A stretch of DNA of 64,000 nt from Leptolyngbyaceae cyanobacterium C42_A2020_001 (GTDB lineage: Bacteria > Cyanobacteriota > Cyanobacteriia > Leptolyngbyales > Leptolyngbyaceae), in NCBI GenBank assembly GCA_015272515.1, contig JACYLN010000002.1, positions 54,718-118,717 of the forward strand. The letters are read 5' to 3'. This document shows positions 25,498-33,859 of the stretch, piece by piece; positions within the stretch are counted from its first letter, which is position 1; every line of letters starts with the position of its first letter. Below the pieces are notes generated by a model. That model searched no databases, was not told the DNA's origin, and saw nothing but the letters and a program-made list of their open reading frames with translations. The position numbers and the translations under genes were made by a program.

Positions 25498-26025
25498 CTA
25501 GAGCGGTTGAACAACCAGACGATCGCCCGGTTTAATGCCCAACTCTTTCGCCCGTCCACCCCGCAGTTCAATAACTTGATCAACTAACGACTGAGGTCCG
25601 TAAACAGGGCAAGGAGCAGACGTGCAGGGAGGTACATTGCTGGCGATCGCAATTACCTTTCCATCTCTGAGAAACACCATATCCAGGTTAATCCGCACAT
25701 TCTTCATCCAGAAGCTCACCGGACGGGCAGGGCTAAACGGAAACAACATCCCTCGGTTATCTTCCAGTTTTGGACGAAACATTAACCCCATCGCCTGCTC
25801 ATCTTGAGAACGCGCCACCTCTAACTGAATCACCTGATCAGCAACTTTGACTTGGGCTGAAATCGGTAGCGATTGCCCCGAATTCGCCGCATAAGAAGAC
25901 GTTTCGGAAGCAGAGGGACTATTCTCCGTGGGGGGAAGCGCTGGAACTGGCGAAGAGCATCCAATCAACCATAGCACCAGGATAAACGTTCCTCCACTTG
26001 TTCCTATGTAACGCCACCACTGCAT
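25498..26025 (-). CDS. DUF192 lipoprotein
   Basis: 175 residues. The N-terminus has a hydrophobic stretch ending in a lipobox, LIGC, with Cys23 as the probable lipidated residue, followed by a Ser/Pro-rich linker to about 55. The DUF192 domain fills the rest: EVARSQDEQAMGLMFRP, MLFPFS, FWMKNVRINLDMVFL and the final ELGIKPGDRL. DUF192 proteins are small secreted beta-barrel-like proteins of unclear function. Located outside the cytoplasmic membrane if the lipobox is used. Convergent with nothing obvious; 144 bp from the nblR-type gene. Confidence 0.88.
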   Translation of the reverse strand: MQWWRYIGTSGGTFILVLWLIGCSSPVPALPPTENSPSASETSSYAANSGQSLPISAQVKVADQVIQLEVARSQDEQAMGLMFRPKLEDNRGMLFPFSPARPVSFWMKNVRINLDMVFLRDGKVIAIASNVPPCTSAPCPVYGPQSLVDQVIELRGGRAKELGIKPGDRLVVQPL

Positions 26026-26169
26026 CGATCACTTAACCTCAAATCATCTGTTCACAACTATCAACTTTCGTTCAGCCTATGAAAATTCTTACACTTCTGA
26101 TACTCTACATCCCATACCCTACCCCCTATCTCCCCATAACAGCCTGTCCTACTTCACGTCAGCGCTCAA

Positions 26170-26862
26170 TCACGCTTCTCGTAACACATAGCCAACACCG
26201 CGTACCGTTTGAATCAAACGCTTTTCGCCTTCATCTTCAATCTTGAGTCGCAAATAGCGAATATAGACCTCAATCACATTTGACTCGCCAACAAAATCGT
26301 ATCCCCAGACATTCTCTAAGATTTGCTCACGGGTCAACACTTCACGGGGGTGCTCCATCAGGTATTTGATTAGTTCAAACTCCTTCATCGTCAAGTCAAT
26401 ATTGCGCCCGTTGCGAATTGCCCGCCGCGTTGACAGATCCAACACCAAATCCCCAAACCGCAGCTTTTCAGAAGCGTGGCTTCCGGGTTGAAGGTATAGT
26501 TTCACCAATTTCAAGAAATCATCGGTGCGGTAAGGCTTCAAGAAATAATCGTCTGCCCCTGCTTCCAAACACGCCACTCGATCTTCCACCGCATCTCGTG
26601 CCATCAGCATCAGCACAGGAACTCGTGCTCCTAAAGAACGCAGTTTCGTACAAAACCACAACCCAGACTCCCCTGTCAACATCCGATCAACCACAATCAG
26701 CAAAGGTTGTAACTCAGTGACTTGGCGCAAACCGCTCATTGCGTCTTGGGCAACAACGGCTTCGTAGCCAGACTCTTTCAAATCTGCACTGACGCTACCA
26801 GCGAGCATTTCATCGGTTTCAACAACCAGGATGCACGAACTATCGGAAAGAGTGGCAGTCAT
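26170..26862 (-). CDS. nblR: NblR-type OmpR-family response regulator
   Basis: 230 residues from ATG at 26862. The receiver domain (about 1-120) is followed by a winged-helix DNA-binding domain (KEFELIKYLMEHP, ILENVWGYDF, VRGVGYVL). The sequence around AGESGL-like RMLTGESGLWFC, LMARD and VACLEAGADDYFLKPYR resembles NblR, which directs phycobilisome degradation and stress survival. The receiver is atypical: the first acidic pair is ETDE rather than a DD-type pair, and the usual Thr/Ser before Ala is Met in LMARD, although the phospho-acceptor-position Asp (VVDRM) and Lys (LKPYR) remain. This agrees with reports that NblR can act without phosphorylation. No cognate kinase is adjacent. Confidence 0.78.
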   Translation of the reverse strand: MTATLSDSSCILVVETDEMLAGSVSADLKESGYEAVVAQDAMSGLRQVTELQPLLIVVDRMLTGESGLWFCTKLRSLGARVPVLMLMARDAVEDRVACLEAGADDYFLKPYRTDDFLKLVKLYLQPGSHASEKLRFGDLVLDLSTRRAIRNGRNIDLTMKEFELIKYLMEHPREVLTREQILENVWGYDFVGESNVIEVYIRYLRLKIEDEGEKRLIQTVRGVGYVLREA

Positions 26863-26949
26863 AGACAAGTTTGTGATTCAGGGACAAGACTAGGTATTAA
26901 TTACCAAAATCTATTCTCTTCCCTGTTCTAGCACGTTTATTCATTTTTG

Positions 26950-27867
26950 TTATGGCAGTTCCACCGAAGTCGGCTTGGCAATGTGGGGTAAACCCCAGCC
27001 CAGCTTTTCTCTAAGAACATGAAAAAATTCAGGTGGTTGCAGTCGCACGAACCGAGCATTGTAGGGCGATCGCTGAATAATCACTCGATCATCCGGCAAC
27101 ACGTAACATCCTCCATTACCATCCACAACCATAACAAGTTGAGTTGGATGAGCCGGATACACCGCTACAGGCTCCGTATCAGCAAATACAAGCGCTCGTG
27201 ATGCTAGAGAATGGGGGCAAATTGGCACCAATTGCATGACTGGAACGGTGGGCGTAATGACGGGTCCACCCGCCGAAAGCGAATAAGCCGTCGATCCGGT
27301 AGGCGTGGAAATAATCACCCCATCTGCGGCAATATCCACCGGAGCATGGCGACCAATCTCCACCTCAAAATGGCACATACTGGTTAGGGGTTCACGGTGA
27401 ATCACTACCTCGTTGAGACAGAGTGCTTCCCAGAGCAGCCAATCGTCTCGAAAAAGCTGCACTGCCAGCATTGCCCGTTCTTCAATGTCATACGTTTCAG
27501 ATAAAACGGTTTCTAGCGCTTGCGGTAAGTTATTTAAGTAGGTTTCTGTCAGAAACCCCATGTGCCCCGTGTTTACCGCTAGAAGGGGAATGTTGTAGGG
27601 CGCAAGTTGCCGACAGGCAGAAAGTACGGTGCCGTCGCCACCCAGCACGATCGCAAATGCCATCTCCGCATCGAAACCCGGAGGATTGAGGCGGTCAATC
27701 GGCGTGTGACAAACCGGACTGCGAGGGCTGGAATATCCTAAGATACCACCCACGCCAGTTGCCATAAAAACTTCCACGCCACTAGCAGTTAGCTTGTCCT
27801 TAATTTCATGGGCAACACGACAAGCCACGGGTTTAATGTCGTTATAAATAATGCCAGCTTTAGGCAC
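26950..27867 (-). CDS. nadK: NAD(+) kinase
   Basis: Phosphorylates NAD to NADP using ATP or polyphosphate. 305 residues beginning at GTG 27867 ([13 protein letters not shown]). The GGDGT catalytic motif lies near residues 76-80, then [18 protein letters not shown] and the [16 protein letters not shown] segment that binds NAD. Cyanobacteria have two NadK groups; which one this is cannot be judged by eye. It precedes the nblR-type gene by 87 bp and follows ycf39 by 91 bp, all leftward, so an operon is possible. Confidence 0.93.
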   Translation of the reverse strand: MPKAGIIYNDIKPVACRVAHEIKDKLTASGVEVFMATGVGGILGYSSPRSPVCHTPIDRLNPPGFDAEMAFAIVLGGDGTVLSACRQLAPYNIPLLAVNTGHMGFLTETYLNNLPQALETVLSETYDIEERAMLAVQLFRDDWLLWEALCLNEVVIHREPLTSMCHFEVEIGRHAPVDIAADGVIISTPTGSTAYSLSAGGPVITPTVPVMQLVPICPHSLASRALVFADTEPVAVYPAHPTQLVMVVDGNGGCYVLPDDRVIIQRSPYNARFVRLQPPEFFHVLREKLGWGLPHIAKPTSVELP

Positions 27868-27958
27868 GTCAAACGTTAGGCTGAACGGCAGGTTAATCAG
27901 GTATTAGGGACTATACCATTCCGAGCGGTTCCAATGCGCGATCGCAGAGGATCTGGGT

Positions 27959-28933
27959 TTAGAACCGGGGATAACGCTTTTTCTCAGACTTTTTCTTCTT
28001 CTGCTTCTCATAATCGAGTTCACGCAGCTTTTTCATAATTCGCTCAAAGTATTCTTGCAGATAGGCTTCTAGAGTGGTCATATCGTTTGGATCAAGACCA
28101 AACGCTGGATAAACCTCATCCATGTCAGCCGTGAACGGTTTACCCGTTGTAACCACTTCCGCAAACGCTAAACGATCTGAAATATTCCAAGTCCATTGAA
28201 AAAACTGCGTGGCTTTACGGGCAAACCGCAGCAGTCCAACCGGCGCACGGGTAATCCGGGCTTCTCGACCCGACAGTTTTTCACACAGTTGAATAATTTC
28301 ATCTGCGTCCCAGGCGCGTGACCCTGCTACCGGGAAGATTTTCCCTTCAGTGGCTGGAGCTTTCAGCGCTTGCACTGCAAATTTTGCAATGTCTTGCGTA
28401 TCCATGTAGGCGATCGCAGACGTATTCCCCATCACCCAAATTGCCTGGTTTTCCAAAATGGGAATGGCGTATTGACCAATTAATCCCTGCAAAAATCCGC
28501 ATGGGCGAAGAATGGTGTAGTTCAACCCAGACTCTGCCAGGTACAACTCCACACACCGCTTAATCTCCATCAGCGGCACATGGGAATACTTCTCAGCATC
28601 CATTAGCGAAAAGAAGATAAACCGTTCAACGCCAGCCGCCTTTGCCGCCTGGATCAGATTGACATTTCCCTGCCAATCAACCTGTTTAATGCTGAGTGAA
28701 TCCGTTACACGGGCCGTTGCAGCATCAATCACAGCAGACACACCCTCTAAAGCAGAAGGCAGGGTCTCAGGTCTACACAAATCTCCAGATACTAGTTCTG
28801 CGCCCCATTCTTTCAGAAAAGCTGCCTTCTTTTGACTTCGCACCAGGCAGCGAACCTCGTATCCCTCATCTAAAGCACGACGAGCAATTTGTCTACCTAA
28901 GGTGCCAGTAGCACCAACAACAAGAATCTTCAT
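27959..28933 (-). CDS. ycf39: Ycf39-type short-chain dehydrogenase-like photosystem II assembly factor
   Basis: Atypical SDR/NmrA-like protein of 324 residues that, with high-light-inducible proteins, delivers chlorophyll during D1 and reaction-centre assembly in cyanobacteria (HCF244 in plants). It starts MKILVVGATGTLGRQI, an NAD(P)-binding GxxGxxG, with LVRSQKKAAFL as the phosphate-binding side and FFSLMDAEKY, ILRPCGFLQG and IAYMDTQDIAKF further on. The C-terminal lysine-rich tail (KQKKKKSEKKR) is basic and may be peripheral to membranes. It diverges from the ArsR-type regulator across 187 bp. Confidence 0.9.
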   Translation of the reverse strand: MKILVVGATGTLGRQIARRALDEGYEVRCLVRSQKKAAFLKEWGAELVSGDLCRPETLPSALEGVSAVIDAATARVTDSLSIKQVDWQGNVNLIQAAKAAGVERFIFFSLMDAEKYSHVPLMEIKRCVELYLAESGLNYTILRPCGFLQGLIGQYAIPILENQAIWVMGNTSAIAYMDTQDIAKFAVQALKAPATEGKIFPVAGSRAWDADEIIQLCEKLSGREARITRAPVGLLRFARKATQFFQWTWNISDRLAFAEVVTTGKPFTADMDEVYPAFGLDPNDMTTLEAYLQEYFERIMKKLRELDYEKQKKKKSEKKRYPRF

Positions 28934-29078
28934 GAGGGATTGAGTAGCGAAATTTTAACTTTTTATAAGAGTCTATCAGAATTGCCGATCGCTTCTAAAA
29001 ATCACAAGGCAGAAATTTTGACCAAAACCGATGAACTTGTCGAAACAGCGTTAGTCTGGGAATAACCCTATGTAAACT

Positions 29079-29096
29079 TAGGTGACGGATCACCTA
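29079..29096. promoter_or_regulatory. Perfect inverted repeat, candidate operator of the ArsR-type repressor
   Basis: TAGGTGA-CGGA-TCACCTA: 7-bp perfect arms with a 4-base spacer, 25 bp before the start codon of the repressor gene. Its position suits autoregulation. It is not the classic SmtB TGAA/TTCA box, so the sequence recognised may have diverged. Confidence 0.5.
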
Positions 29097-29120
29097 TGAC
29101 GTTAGAGTGCCCAAGCTGTT

Positions 29121-29540
29121 ATGCCAAAAGTTAAGACTGCGTCCGTGGATGCCTCTGTTAATCAGAACGCTCGTGAAGATGATGCTCTCAACTGTACAGT
29201 TCAGCATCCCGTTGATTTGAGTAATGTGCGTCAGCTCCATGAAGAGTTACTCAGCCAGGAAAAGGCACAACGCATGGCAGAGTTCTTTAGTTTGCTGGGT
29301 GATCCTAATCGGTTAAGAATTTTGTCGGCTTTGGCAGTCAACGAACTATGCGTTTGCGATCTGGCTGCTGCTGTAAAAATGACAGAATCGGCTGTATCCC
29401 ATCAGCTTCGGACTCTTCGCTCAATGCGATTGGTGGGTTACCGTCGCCAGGGACGCAATGTTTTTTACTACCTCAAAGATAGCCACGTCTTGAATTTGTA
29501 TCGTGAGGTAGCAGAACATCTGGACGAGCCAGAAGACTGA
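29121..29540 (+). CDS. SmtB/ZiaR-type ArsR-family metal-sensing repressor
   Basis: 139 residues. Winged helix-turn-helix with recognition helix around ESAVSHQLRTLR (89-100). Both metal sites of the zinc-sensing branch are present: an alpha3N-type CxC (Cys77, Cys79 in ELCVCDL), as in ZiaR, and an alpha5 dimer site Asp120, His122, His133 and Glu136 that matches the SmtB spacing (D-x1-H-x10-H-x2-E) exactly. Such proteins release DNA when zinc binds, derepressing an exporter or metallothionein. No transporter is adjacent; the nearest is the CDF exporter at 32.9 kb. The divergent neighbour is ycf39. A palindrome lies in its promoter. Confidence 0.9.
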   Translation: MPKVKTASVDASVNQNAREDDALNCTVQHPVDLSNVRQLHEELLSQEKAQRMAEFFSLLGDPNRLRILSALAVNELCVCDLAAAVKMTESAVSHQLRTLRSMRLVGYRRQGRNVFYYLKDSHVLNLYREVAEHLDEPED

Positions 29541-29612
29541 TAATTTTTAACAAAACTCAACAAAATTAAGCGGAAAGGATGAAGAGTTAGGTTCATCCTT
29601 TACCCGCCCAAC

Positions 29613-29714
29613 TTATTCCTCGCCGCCCTGGAGTTTAAGCATGAGAAAACCTAAACCCATGCCAACTAAAATCAATGTAAATGCTAGAAAGGCAGATGTA
29701 AAAATTTCTCCCAT
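29613..29714 (-). CDS. petM: Cytochrome b6f subunit VII (PetM)
   Basis: A 33-residue single-span thylakoid protein, part of the small-subunit fence of the b6f complex. The reverse strand reads [13 protein letters not shown], a hydrophobic span through [11 protein letters not shown], and ends KLQGGEE. The closing KLQG(G/A)EE and the length agree with PetM of filamentous cyanobacteria. The start codon ATG is at 29714 and the stop TAA at 29613-29615, preceded by AGGAGCC, a clear Shine-Dalgarno. It lies alone between the repressor gene and pdxA, on the opposite strand to both. Too short for ordinary gene finding but well supported. Confidence 0.88.
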   Translation of the reverse strand: MGEIFTSAFLAFTLILVGMGLGFLMLKLQGGEE

Positions 29715-29888
29715 GTTCGGCTCCTTAATGCGATCGCGCTAATTCAGCGCATTTTAGATAGAAAAGTTTTCCCATCAAACTCAATTCCGTAACATCGCTC
29801 AAGCGCTGCCCCTGTTTCTGAGTCTGCATAAAGAATTCTAAACCAGATTGATTCCACTTCCAGCATTCTCACCAATGTGGAGGCTAAA

Positions 29889-31088
29889 ATGAACCGCCCC
29901 CTAGCTAGCATCCCGCTTCACAATACCAAACGCCCACGGTTAGCGATTACTTTGGGAGATCCAGCGGGGATTGGCTCCGAAGTGATGCTCAAAGCGTTGG
30001 CAGATCCATCTGTCGTGCAAACCTGCGATCTGCTAGTGGTAGGTAGTCGATCATTGCTCGAAAAAACCTATCATCACTTGCTAAAAAACGGTGTTAAAGC
30101 ACCATTAGCCGATCCAACTGAGCTAAACGTGCTGGATGTTGGGCTGGATGAGCAAACTGAGACAAAGATTGTTTTAGGGACAGAAAATTCCGACGCTGGA
30201 GCAGCAAGTTTTGCCTATTTAGAAACCGCGATTGCCCACGCTTTAGCTGGCACTGTTCAAGGTATCGTTACTGCACCCATTTCCAAAGCTGCCTGGAAAG
30301 CAGCAGGGTACGACTATCCCGGACAAACAGAATTATTAGCAGAACGAGCAAACTCCGAGCGATTTGGGATGCTGTTTGTGGCGCGATCGCCCCACACAGG
30401 TTGGACCCTCCGAACCCTATTAGCCACAACCCACATCCCCCTTGCCGAGGTTCCGAGCAGACTGTCTCCAGCGTTAATGACTCAAAAGCTAGAACTCCTG
30501 GTAGAGTGCCTCGCTCACGATTTTGGGATTTCCAATCCACGGATTGCGATCGCTGGACTCAACCCTCATAGCGGTGAACAAGGCAAACTGGGCACCGAAG
30601 AGCAATCCTGGCTCATTCCGTGGCTGGAGCAAATGCGCGATCGCCTACCCCAGATTCAACTCCATGGTCCACTCCCGCCCGACACAATGTGGGTTCACCC
30701 TGGGCAAGCCTGGTATGGAGCGGCTCCCGCTAGTTCTGCCCCTTCCGAATCAAATCTTAAATTTCCTCCATCAAATGCTGCCGATGCCTATCTTGCCCTT
30801 TATCATGACCAGGGGTTGATCCCTGTCAAACTTATGGCGTTTGATCGGGCGGTTAATACTTCAATTGGTCTGCCGTTCGTTCGCACGTCTCCTGATCACG
30901 GAACCGCTTTTGATATTGCTGGAAAAGGCATTGCAGATTCCACCAGCATGAAAGCGGCAATTCAGTTAGCAGTTGAGTTATGCGATCGCCAACAGGCAAA
31001 GTTATTAGCCTCCCAGACATCTCAATCAGGCAGACTAGCAATCTCTTGCATAACCTTAAACTCCCAAGTCGATAAGTCTACAAGTTAG
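29889..31088 (+). CDS. pdxA: 4-hydroxythreonine-4-phosphate dehydrogenase
   Basis: NAD-dependent oxidation of 4-hydroxythreonine phosphate in the DXP-dependent route to pyridoxal phosphate. 399 residues. The ATG at 29889 is chosen over a GTG twelve bases upstream because GGAGG (29879-29883) is spaced five bases before it. Motifs: [37 protein letters not shown] with the substrate-binding [12 protein letters not shown], and [11 protein letters not shown] containing the metal-binding histidine. About 60 residues longer than E. coli PdxA, mainly from a 25-residue Pro/Ser-rich loop near 282-305 and a C-terminal extension of about 35 residues. Confidence 0.93.
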   Translation: MNRPLASIPLHNTKRPRLAITLGDPAGIGSEVMLKALADPSVVQTCDLLVVGSRSLLEKTYHHLLKNGVKAPLADPTELNVLDVGLDEQTETKIVLGTENSDAGAASFAYLETAIAHALAGTVQGIVTAPISKAAWKAAGYDYPGQTELLAERANSERFGMLFVARSPHTGWTLRTLLATTHIPLAEVPSRLSPALMTQKLELLVECLAHDFGISNPRIAIAGLNPHSGEQGKLGTEEQSWLIPWLEQMRDRLPQIQLHGPLPPDTMWVHPGQAWYGAAPASSAPSESNLKFPPSNAADAYLALYHDQGLIPVKLMAFDRAVNTSIGLPFVRTSPDHGTAFDIAGKGIADSTSMKAAIQLAVELCDRQQAKLLASQTSQSGRLAISCITLNSQVDKSTS

Positions 31089-31111
31089 AGGGGAGATGCA
31101 AAAGACTAAGA

Positions 31112-31139
31112 AGGATTTCCCTTATTTAAGGGAAATCTT
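31112..31139 (+). terminator. Hairpin after pdxA
   Basis: GATTTCCCTTA-TT-TAAGGGAAATC, an 11-bp perfect stem with a 2-base gap in its centre, extended by a G-T and an A-T pair. It begins 24 bp after the pdxA stop. The following T-tract is poor (TTAATCT), so termination efficiency is uncertain. Confidence 0.55.
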
Positions 31140-31384
31140 AATCTAAACTTCGTCAAGGTTTAGTGACTTTCGTAAAGCTTCTTAATATAATCAAAAGGTG
31201 TTTAGCGTGAAAATACAAATTGATCAGTATATGAGATTACAAATTAACTGGTTGGTTCAATCTGGGAACACGTCCTAAATCTTCCCTGCCTTTCCTTTCC
31301 CTGTGCAGCGTCAGTAAAGTGCTCGTTTGACGCTTCTTCTATCTCGCCACATCATTTACTCGCTAGGAAGCTAAAAGGGTGATT

Positions 31385-31606
31385 ATGCTTCAATCCATGC
31401 AATATTCCCTGGATATTATCCAGGATGAGGCTCGTCAACTAGTTCAGAAAGGACTCGTTAGCCGACAGCAGCCGATTTATATCCTTTGTCAGTTCATTCC
31501 TGCACGCGAGTGGGCGTGTATTGAGAATGAACTGGAACGTTGTAACTTCCTATTGAGAGATCGCATTGGTGATCTGATGGGACGGGAAGATTGGGACAAC
31601 GACTAA
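31385..31606 (+). CDS. DUF4327 protein
   Basis: A 73-residue cyanobacterial family of unknown function. Recognisable run: YSLDIIQDEARQLV, then VSRQQPIYILCQFIPAREW and LERCNFLLRDRIGDLM. The ATG at 31385 has AAAGGG at suitable spacing; an in-frame GTG two codons upstream is possible. Soluble, with two cysteines not arranged as a metal site. Alone on its strand, followed by two hairpins. Confidence 0.82.
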   Translation: MLQSMQYSLDIIQDEARQLVQKGLVSRQQPIYILCQFIPAREWACIENELERCNFLLRDRIGDLMGREDWDND

Positions 31607-31631
31607 CGACTAGCCTCAGCTTTAGATTTAT

Positions 31632-31662
31632 AGCCGTTGCCATCTTTGATGGCACAACGGCT
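31632..31662 (+). terminator. Imperfect hairpin after the DUF4327 gene
   Basis: AGCCGTTG.CCATC pairs with GATGGCACAACGGCT, leaving a two-base bulge, 25 bp after the stop. No T-tract follows, so it could instead be an RNA-stabilising 3' hairpin. Confidence 0.4.
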
Positions 31663-31774
31663 GTCAGTTAGCCTTCCCAAATCAATGGTTGAGATGGCAG
31701 TTATTGTCCTAAGCTGACTGACATTCGCCATGTCAACTTGAGACTTAGAAGAATCAGTTGTTTTCACTAAAATT

Positions 31775-31825
31775 CAGGAGCCAAAAGCGGAAGCGTTAGC
31801 ATTCCAACTTCTGGCTCCTGTTTTT
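31775..31825 (+). terminator. Stem-loop with T-tract
   Basis: CAGGAGCCA and TGGCTCCTG form a perfect 9-bp stem around a 28-base loop and are followed directly by TTTTT. It lies 170 bp beyond the DUF4327 gene and between convergent genes. Arms are related to the CAGGAGTC-type repeats of this genome. Confidence 0.6.
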
Positions 31826-31880
31826 GATCCTTTCACGTGGTTTCAAACCTCGGCTACATCCACCTGCAAACGGCAGATTC

Positions 31881-32255
31881 TCATTCAGGATTTCTCATTT
31901 TCTCCAACTCAGCCCGAATTGCTGCAATTTGAGCAGTTAATTCCTGTAATTCCACTTGAACATCGGGTGAGGTCGTTGGAGGTGCCGTTGCCGTTGCTGT
32001 AGATCCCGTCGATGAACTCGACGAGGAAGCAGTACGCTGATGCAAAAAATTGTTCACAAAGTTGCGGGCTTCCTGTTCGGTTGATTCTCCTTTTGTTTCC
32101 CATTCTTCAGACAGCTTGCTCCATTCTTGTCTAAGTTTCGTGAGGTTTTCTTCTCGCTTTGCAGGATCTTGCAAGACCTCAATCAACGAAGCGGTGGCTC
32201 CCAAGGTGACACGAACACTACTCTGTAAAAGCTGAACAAGCGAATCGGAGTTCAT
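31881..32255 (-). CDS. Helical protein with Ser/Thr linker, function unknown
   Basis: 124 residues. Residues 1-72 are helical with LLQSSVRVTLGATASLIEVLQDP and a run rich in Glu and Lys; 73-97 are a Ser/Thr/Pro linker (TASSSSSSTGS); 98-124 form a terminal helix of heptad character (VELQELTAQIAAIRAELEKM). The architecture resembles phasin-like or small coiled-coil proteins found across cyanobacteria, but no family is asserted. GGAGG precedes the ATG by 9 bases. It is followed rightward by another leftward small gene 129 bp upstream. Confidence 0.7.
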   Translation of the reverse strand: MNSDSLVQLLQSSVRVTLGATASLIEVLQDPAKREENLTKLRQEWSKLSEEWETKGESTEQEARNFVNNFLHQRTASSSSSSTGSTATATAPPTTSPDVQVELQELTAQIAAIRAELEKMRNPE

Positions 32256-32384
32256 TGGTTTGTAACCTCCTCTGATGGCAGGCAGTTAGGCATTTGGGGT
32301 GGACAGTTTTGCGGCTACCCAAGAAGTGAATAGCCAGGTTGCCTTGATTCTACTGCAACCGTCTTGATTGCCTCATTCTATGCC

Positions 32385-32735
32385 CTACCCAACTTGCTCA
32401 AGGTATTGATTGACATCTTCTACTATGCGGCTGAGTTCAGCTTCGGTGGTGAGACGAATGCGATCATCGCGCAGGGTGATTAAGGCTTTGGCTGCAAATG
32501 GCGATGACCAGATATTGGGGTTACAGAAGATTTCGAGGAATACCTCACCGACGTATTGATATTCCATCGGTTTCTGGGGAGCGGTTTTTGCAGGAATTCC
32601 AGTCTTGGTAACGGTGGCTTTTAAGCTATTCATTAAATGAGCAAGGGCTGCCTGCAACTCTTTGGCGGCTTCGGGGGAGAATTGAAAGGAAACTGAGCCT
32701 TCTCCCAAATTCAGTGTTAGTTGAGGAGTGGACAT
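32385..32735 (-). CDS. Conserved-looking hypothetical protein
   Basis: 116 residues, unrecognised. It begins STPQLTLNLGEGSVSFQFSPEAAKELQAAL, with a beta-hairpin-like N-terminus then a long helix, and has a second half with YVGEVFLEIFCNP, ITLRDDRIRLTTEAELSRIVEDV that looks like another alpha/beta unit. No signal peptide, membrane segment or metal motif. Coding is supported by in-frame codon usage like its neighbours and a correctly placed start. The gene diverges from the CDF exporter gene with 152 bp between starts. Confidence 0.68.
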   Translation of the reverse strand: MSTPQLTLNLGEGSVSFQFSPEAAKELQAALAHLMNSLKATVTKTGIPAKTAPQKPMEYQYVGEVFLEIFCNPNIWSSPFAAKALITLRDDRIRLTTEAELSRIVEDVNQYLEQVG

Positions 32736-32887
32736 TCTCCAAAGATCCTGATAACTGGCTTTCTTATGCTACAGGGCTAAAGGGGATGGACGATCGCTCC
32801 TTTAATTTTCGTTGACATCTCAGCCAGTTGCGATCGCAATCAAGAACCTTTGCCTAGAGTAGTGTCAGGTGATCGAGGGAACTAGTA

Positions 32888-33835
32888 ATGACCAAGACTG
32901 AACTGGTAGATAACCGGGGCGCTGTGCGGCGTGTGCTGATTATCACGCTAGCGTTAAACCTGTTAGTAATGGTGCTCAAGGTTATTGTCGGTTGGGCAAC
33001 AGGTTCTCTCAGTTTGCTGGCAGATGCTATGCACAGCGTCACCGACAGTGCCAACAATGTTTTAGGACTTTTTGCCAATCGGCTTTCCTCTCCAGAACCC
33101 GATCGCGACCATCCCTACGGTCACCAAAAATACGAAGCAGTGGGCGCATTGGGAATTGCTGCATTTTTGGGAATTGCTTTTTTTGAAATTATGCAAACGG
33201 CAATATCGCGAATTTTCGATTCGGTCGTCACAGGAGTCACTGTGTCCGCAACTGAACTGTGGATTTTGCTGATTGTGCTGGGAGTCAACATCTTTGTGGC
33301 ATTTTACGAGCGGCGAGTCGGGTATCGAGTGGGTAGCCCAATTTTGATTGCTGATGCCCAACACACCATGAGTGATATCTGGGTGACTATTAGCGTTTTG
33401 GGTGGGTTGATAGGCATCTGGATTTGGGACTTTCAGTGGTTGGATGTGGTGCTGGCGCTGCCCGTTGCCATTCTGGTGTTTTGGAGTGGGTGGTCCGTGT
33501 TACGCGCGAACGTGCCCTGGTTGGTGGATGAAATGGCGATCGCGCCAGAAGCGATTCATGATCTCGTGATGCAGGTTCCGGGAGTGCTAAATTGCCACAG
33601 CATCGCCTCACGCGGCGTTGTAGGTCGGCAAACCTTCATTGAGATGCACTTGATTGTGGATGCTACCGATGTGGAAACCGCACATCGCATGACAGAAGCC
33701 GTGGAAGCCCGCCTGGAGGAGCGCTATGGTCCCGTTCGCATCACGATTCATGTAGAGCCGCCTGCCTACAGTTCCAGCCAGATTAGCTATGAGGCGGATG
33801 TAAGAAAATCATCAACCACCGAAAATCAAAGGTAA
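32888..33835 (+). CDS. Cation diffusion facilitator (Zn-type metal/proton antiporter)
   Basis: 315 residues with six membrane segments and a C-terminal cytoplasmic metal-binding domain. The transport site has HxxxD in both key helices: His49/Asp53 (AMHSVTDSANN) and the helix 5 copy in DAQHTMSDIW (about 160-165). Two HxxxD sites are the pattern of zinc transporters in this family. A shared HPYGHQKYEAVG loop is typical. It exports zinc or a similar ion from the cytoplasm. The metallophosphoesterase gene starts 24 bp after its stop and may be co-transcribed. The zinc-type repressor at 29.1 kb is a possible regulator, unproven. Confidence 0.92.
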   Translation: MTKTELVDNRGAVRRVLIITLALNLLVMVLKVIVGWATGSLSLLADAMHSVTDSANNVLGLFANRLSSPEPDRDHPYGHQKYEAVGALGIAAFLGIAFFEIMQTAISRIFDSVVTGVTVSATELWILLIVLGVNIFVAFYERRVGYRVGSPILIADAQHTMSDIWVTISVLGGLIGIWIWDFQWLDVVLALPVAILVFWSGWSVLRANVPWLVDEMAIAPEAIHDLVMQVPGVLNCHSIASRGVVGRQTFIEMHLIVDATDVETAHRMTEAVEARLEERYGPVRITIHVEPPAYSSSQISYEADVRKSSTTENQR

Positions 33836-33859
33836 GCCGCAGTGTAAGGAGTAACAAGC

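Noticed and set aside
32867..32872. AGGTGA half-site before the CDF exporter, matching the arm of the repressor palindrome
   Set aside because: A six-base match without its inverted partner is expected often by chance.
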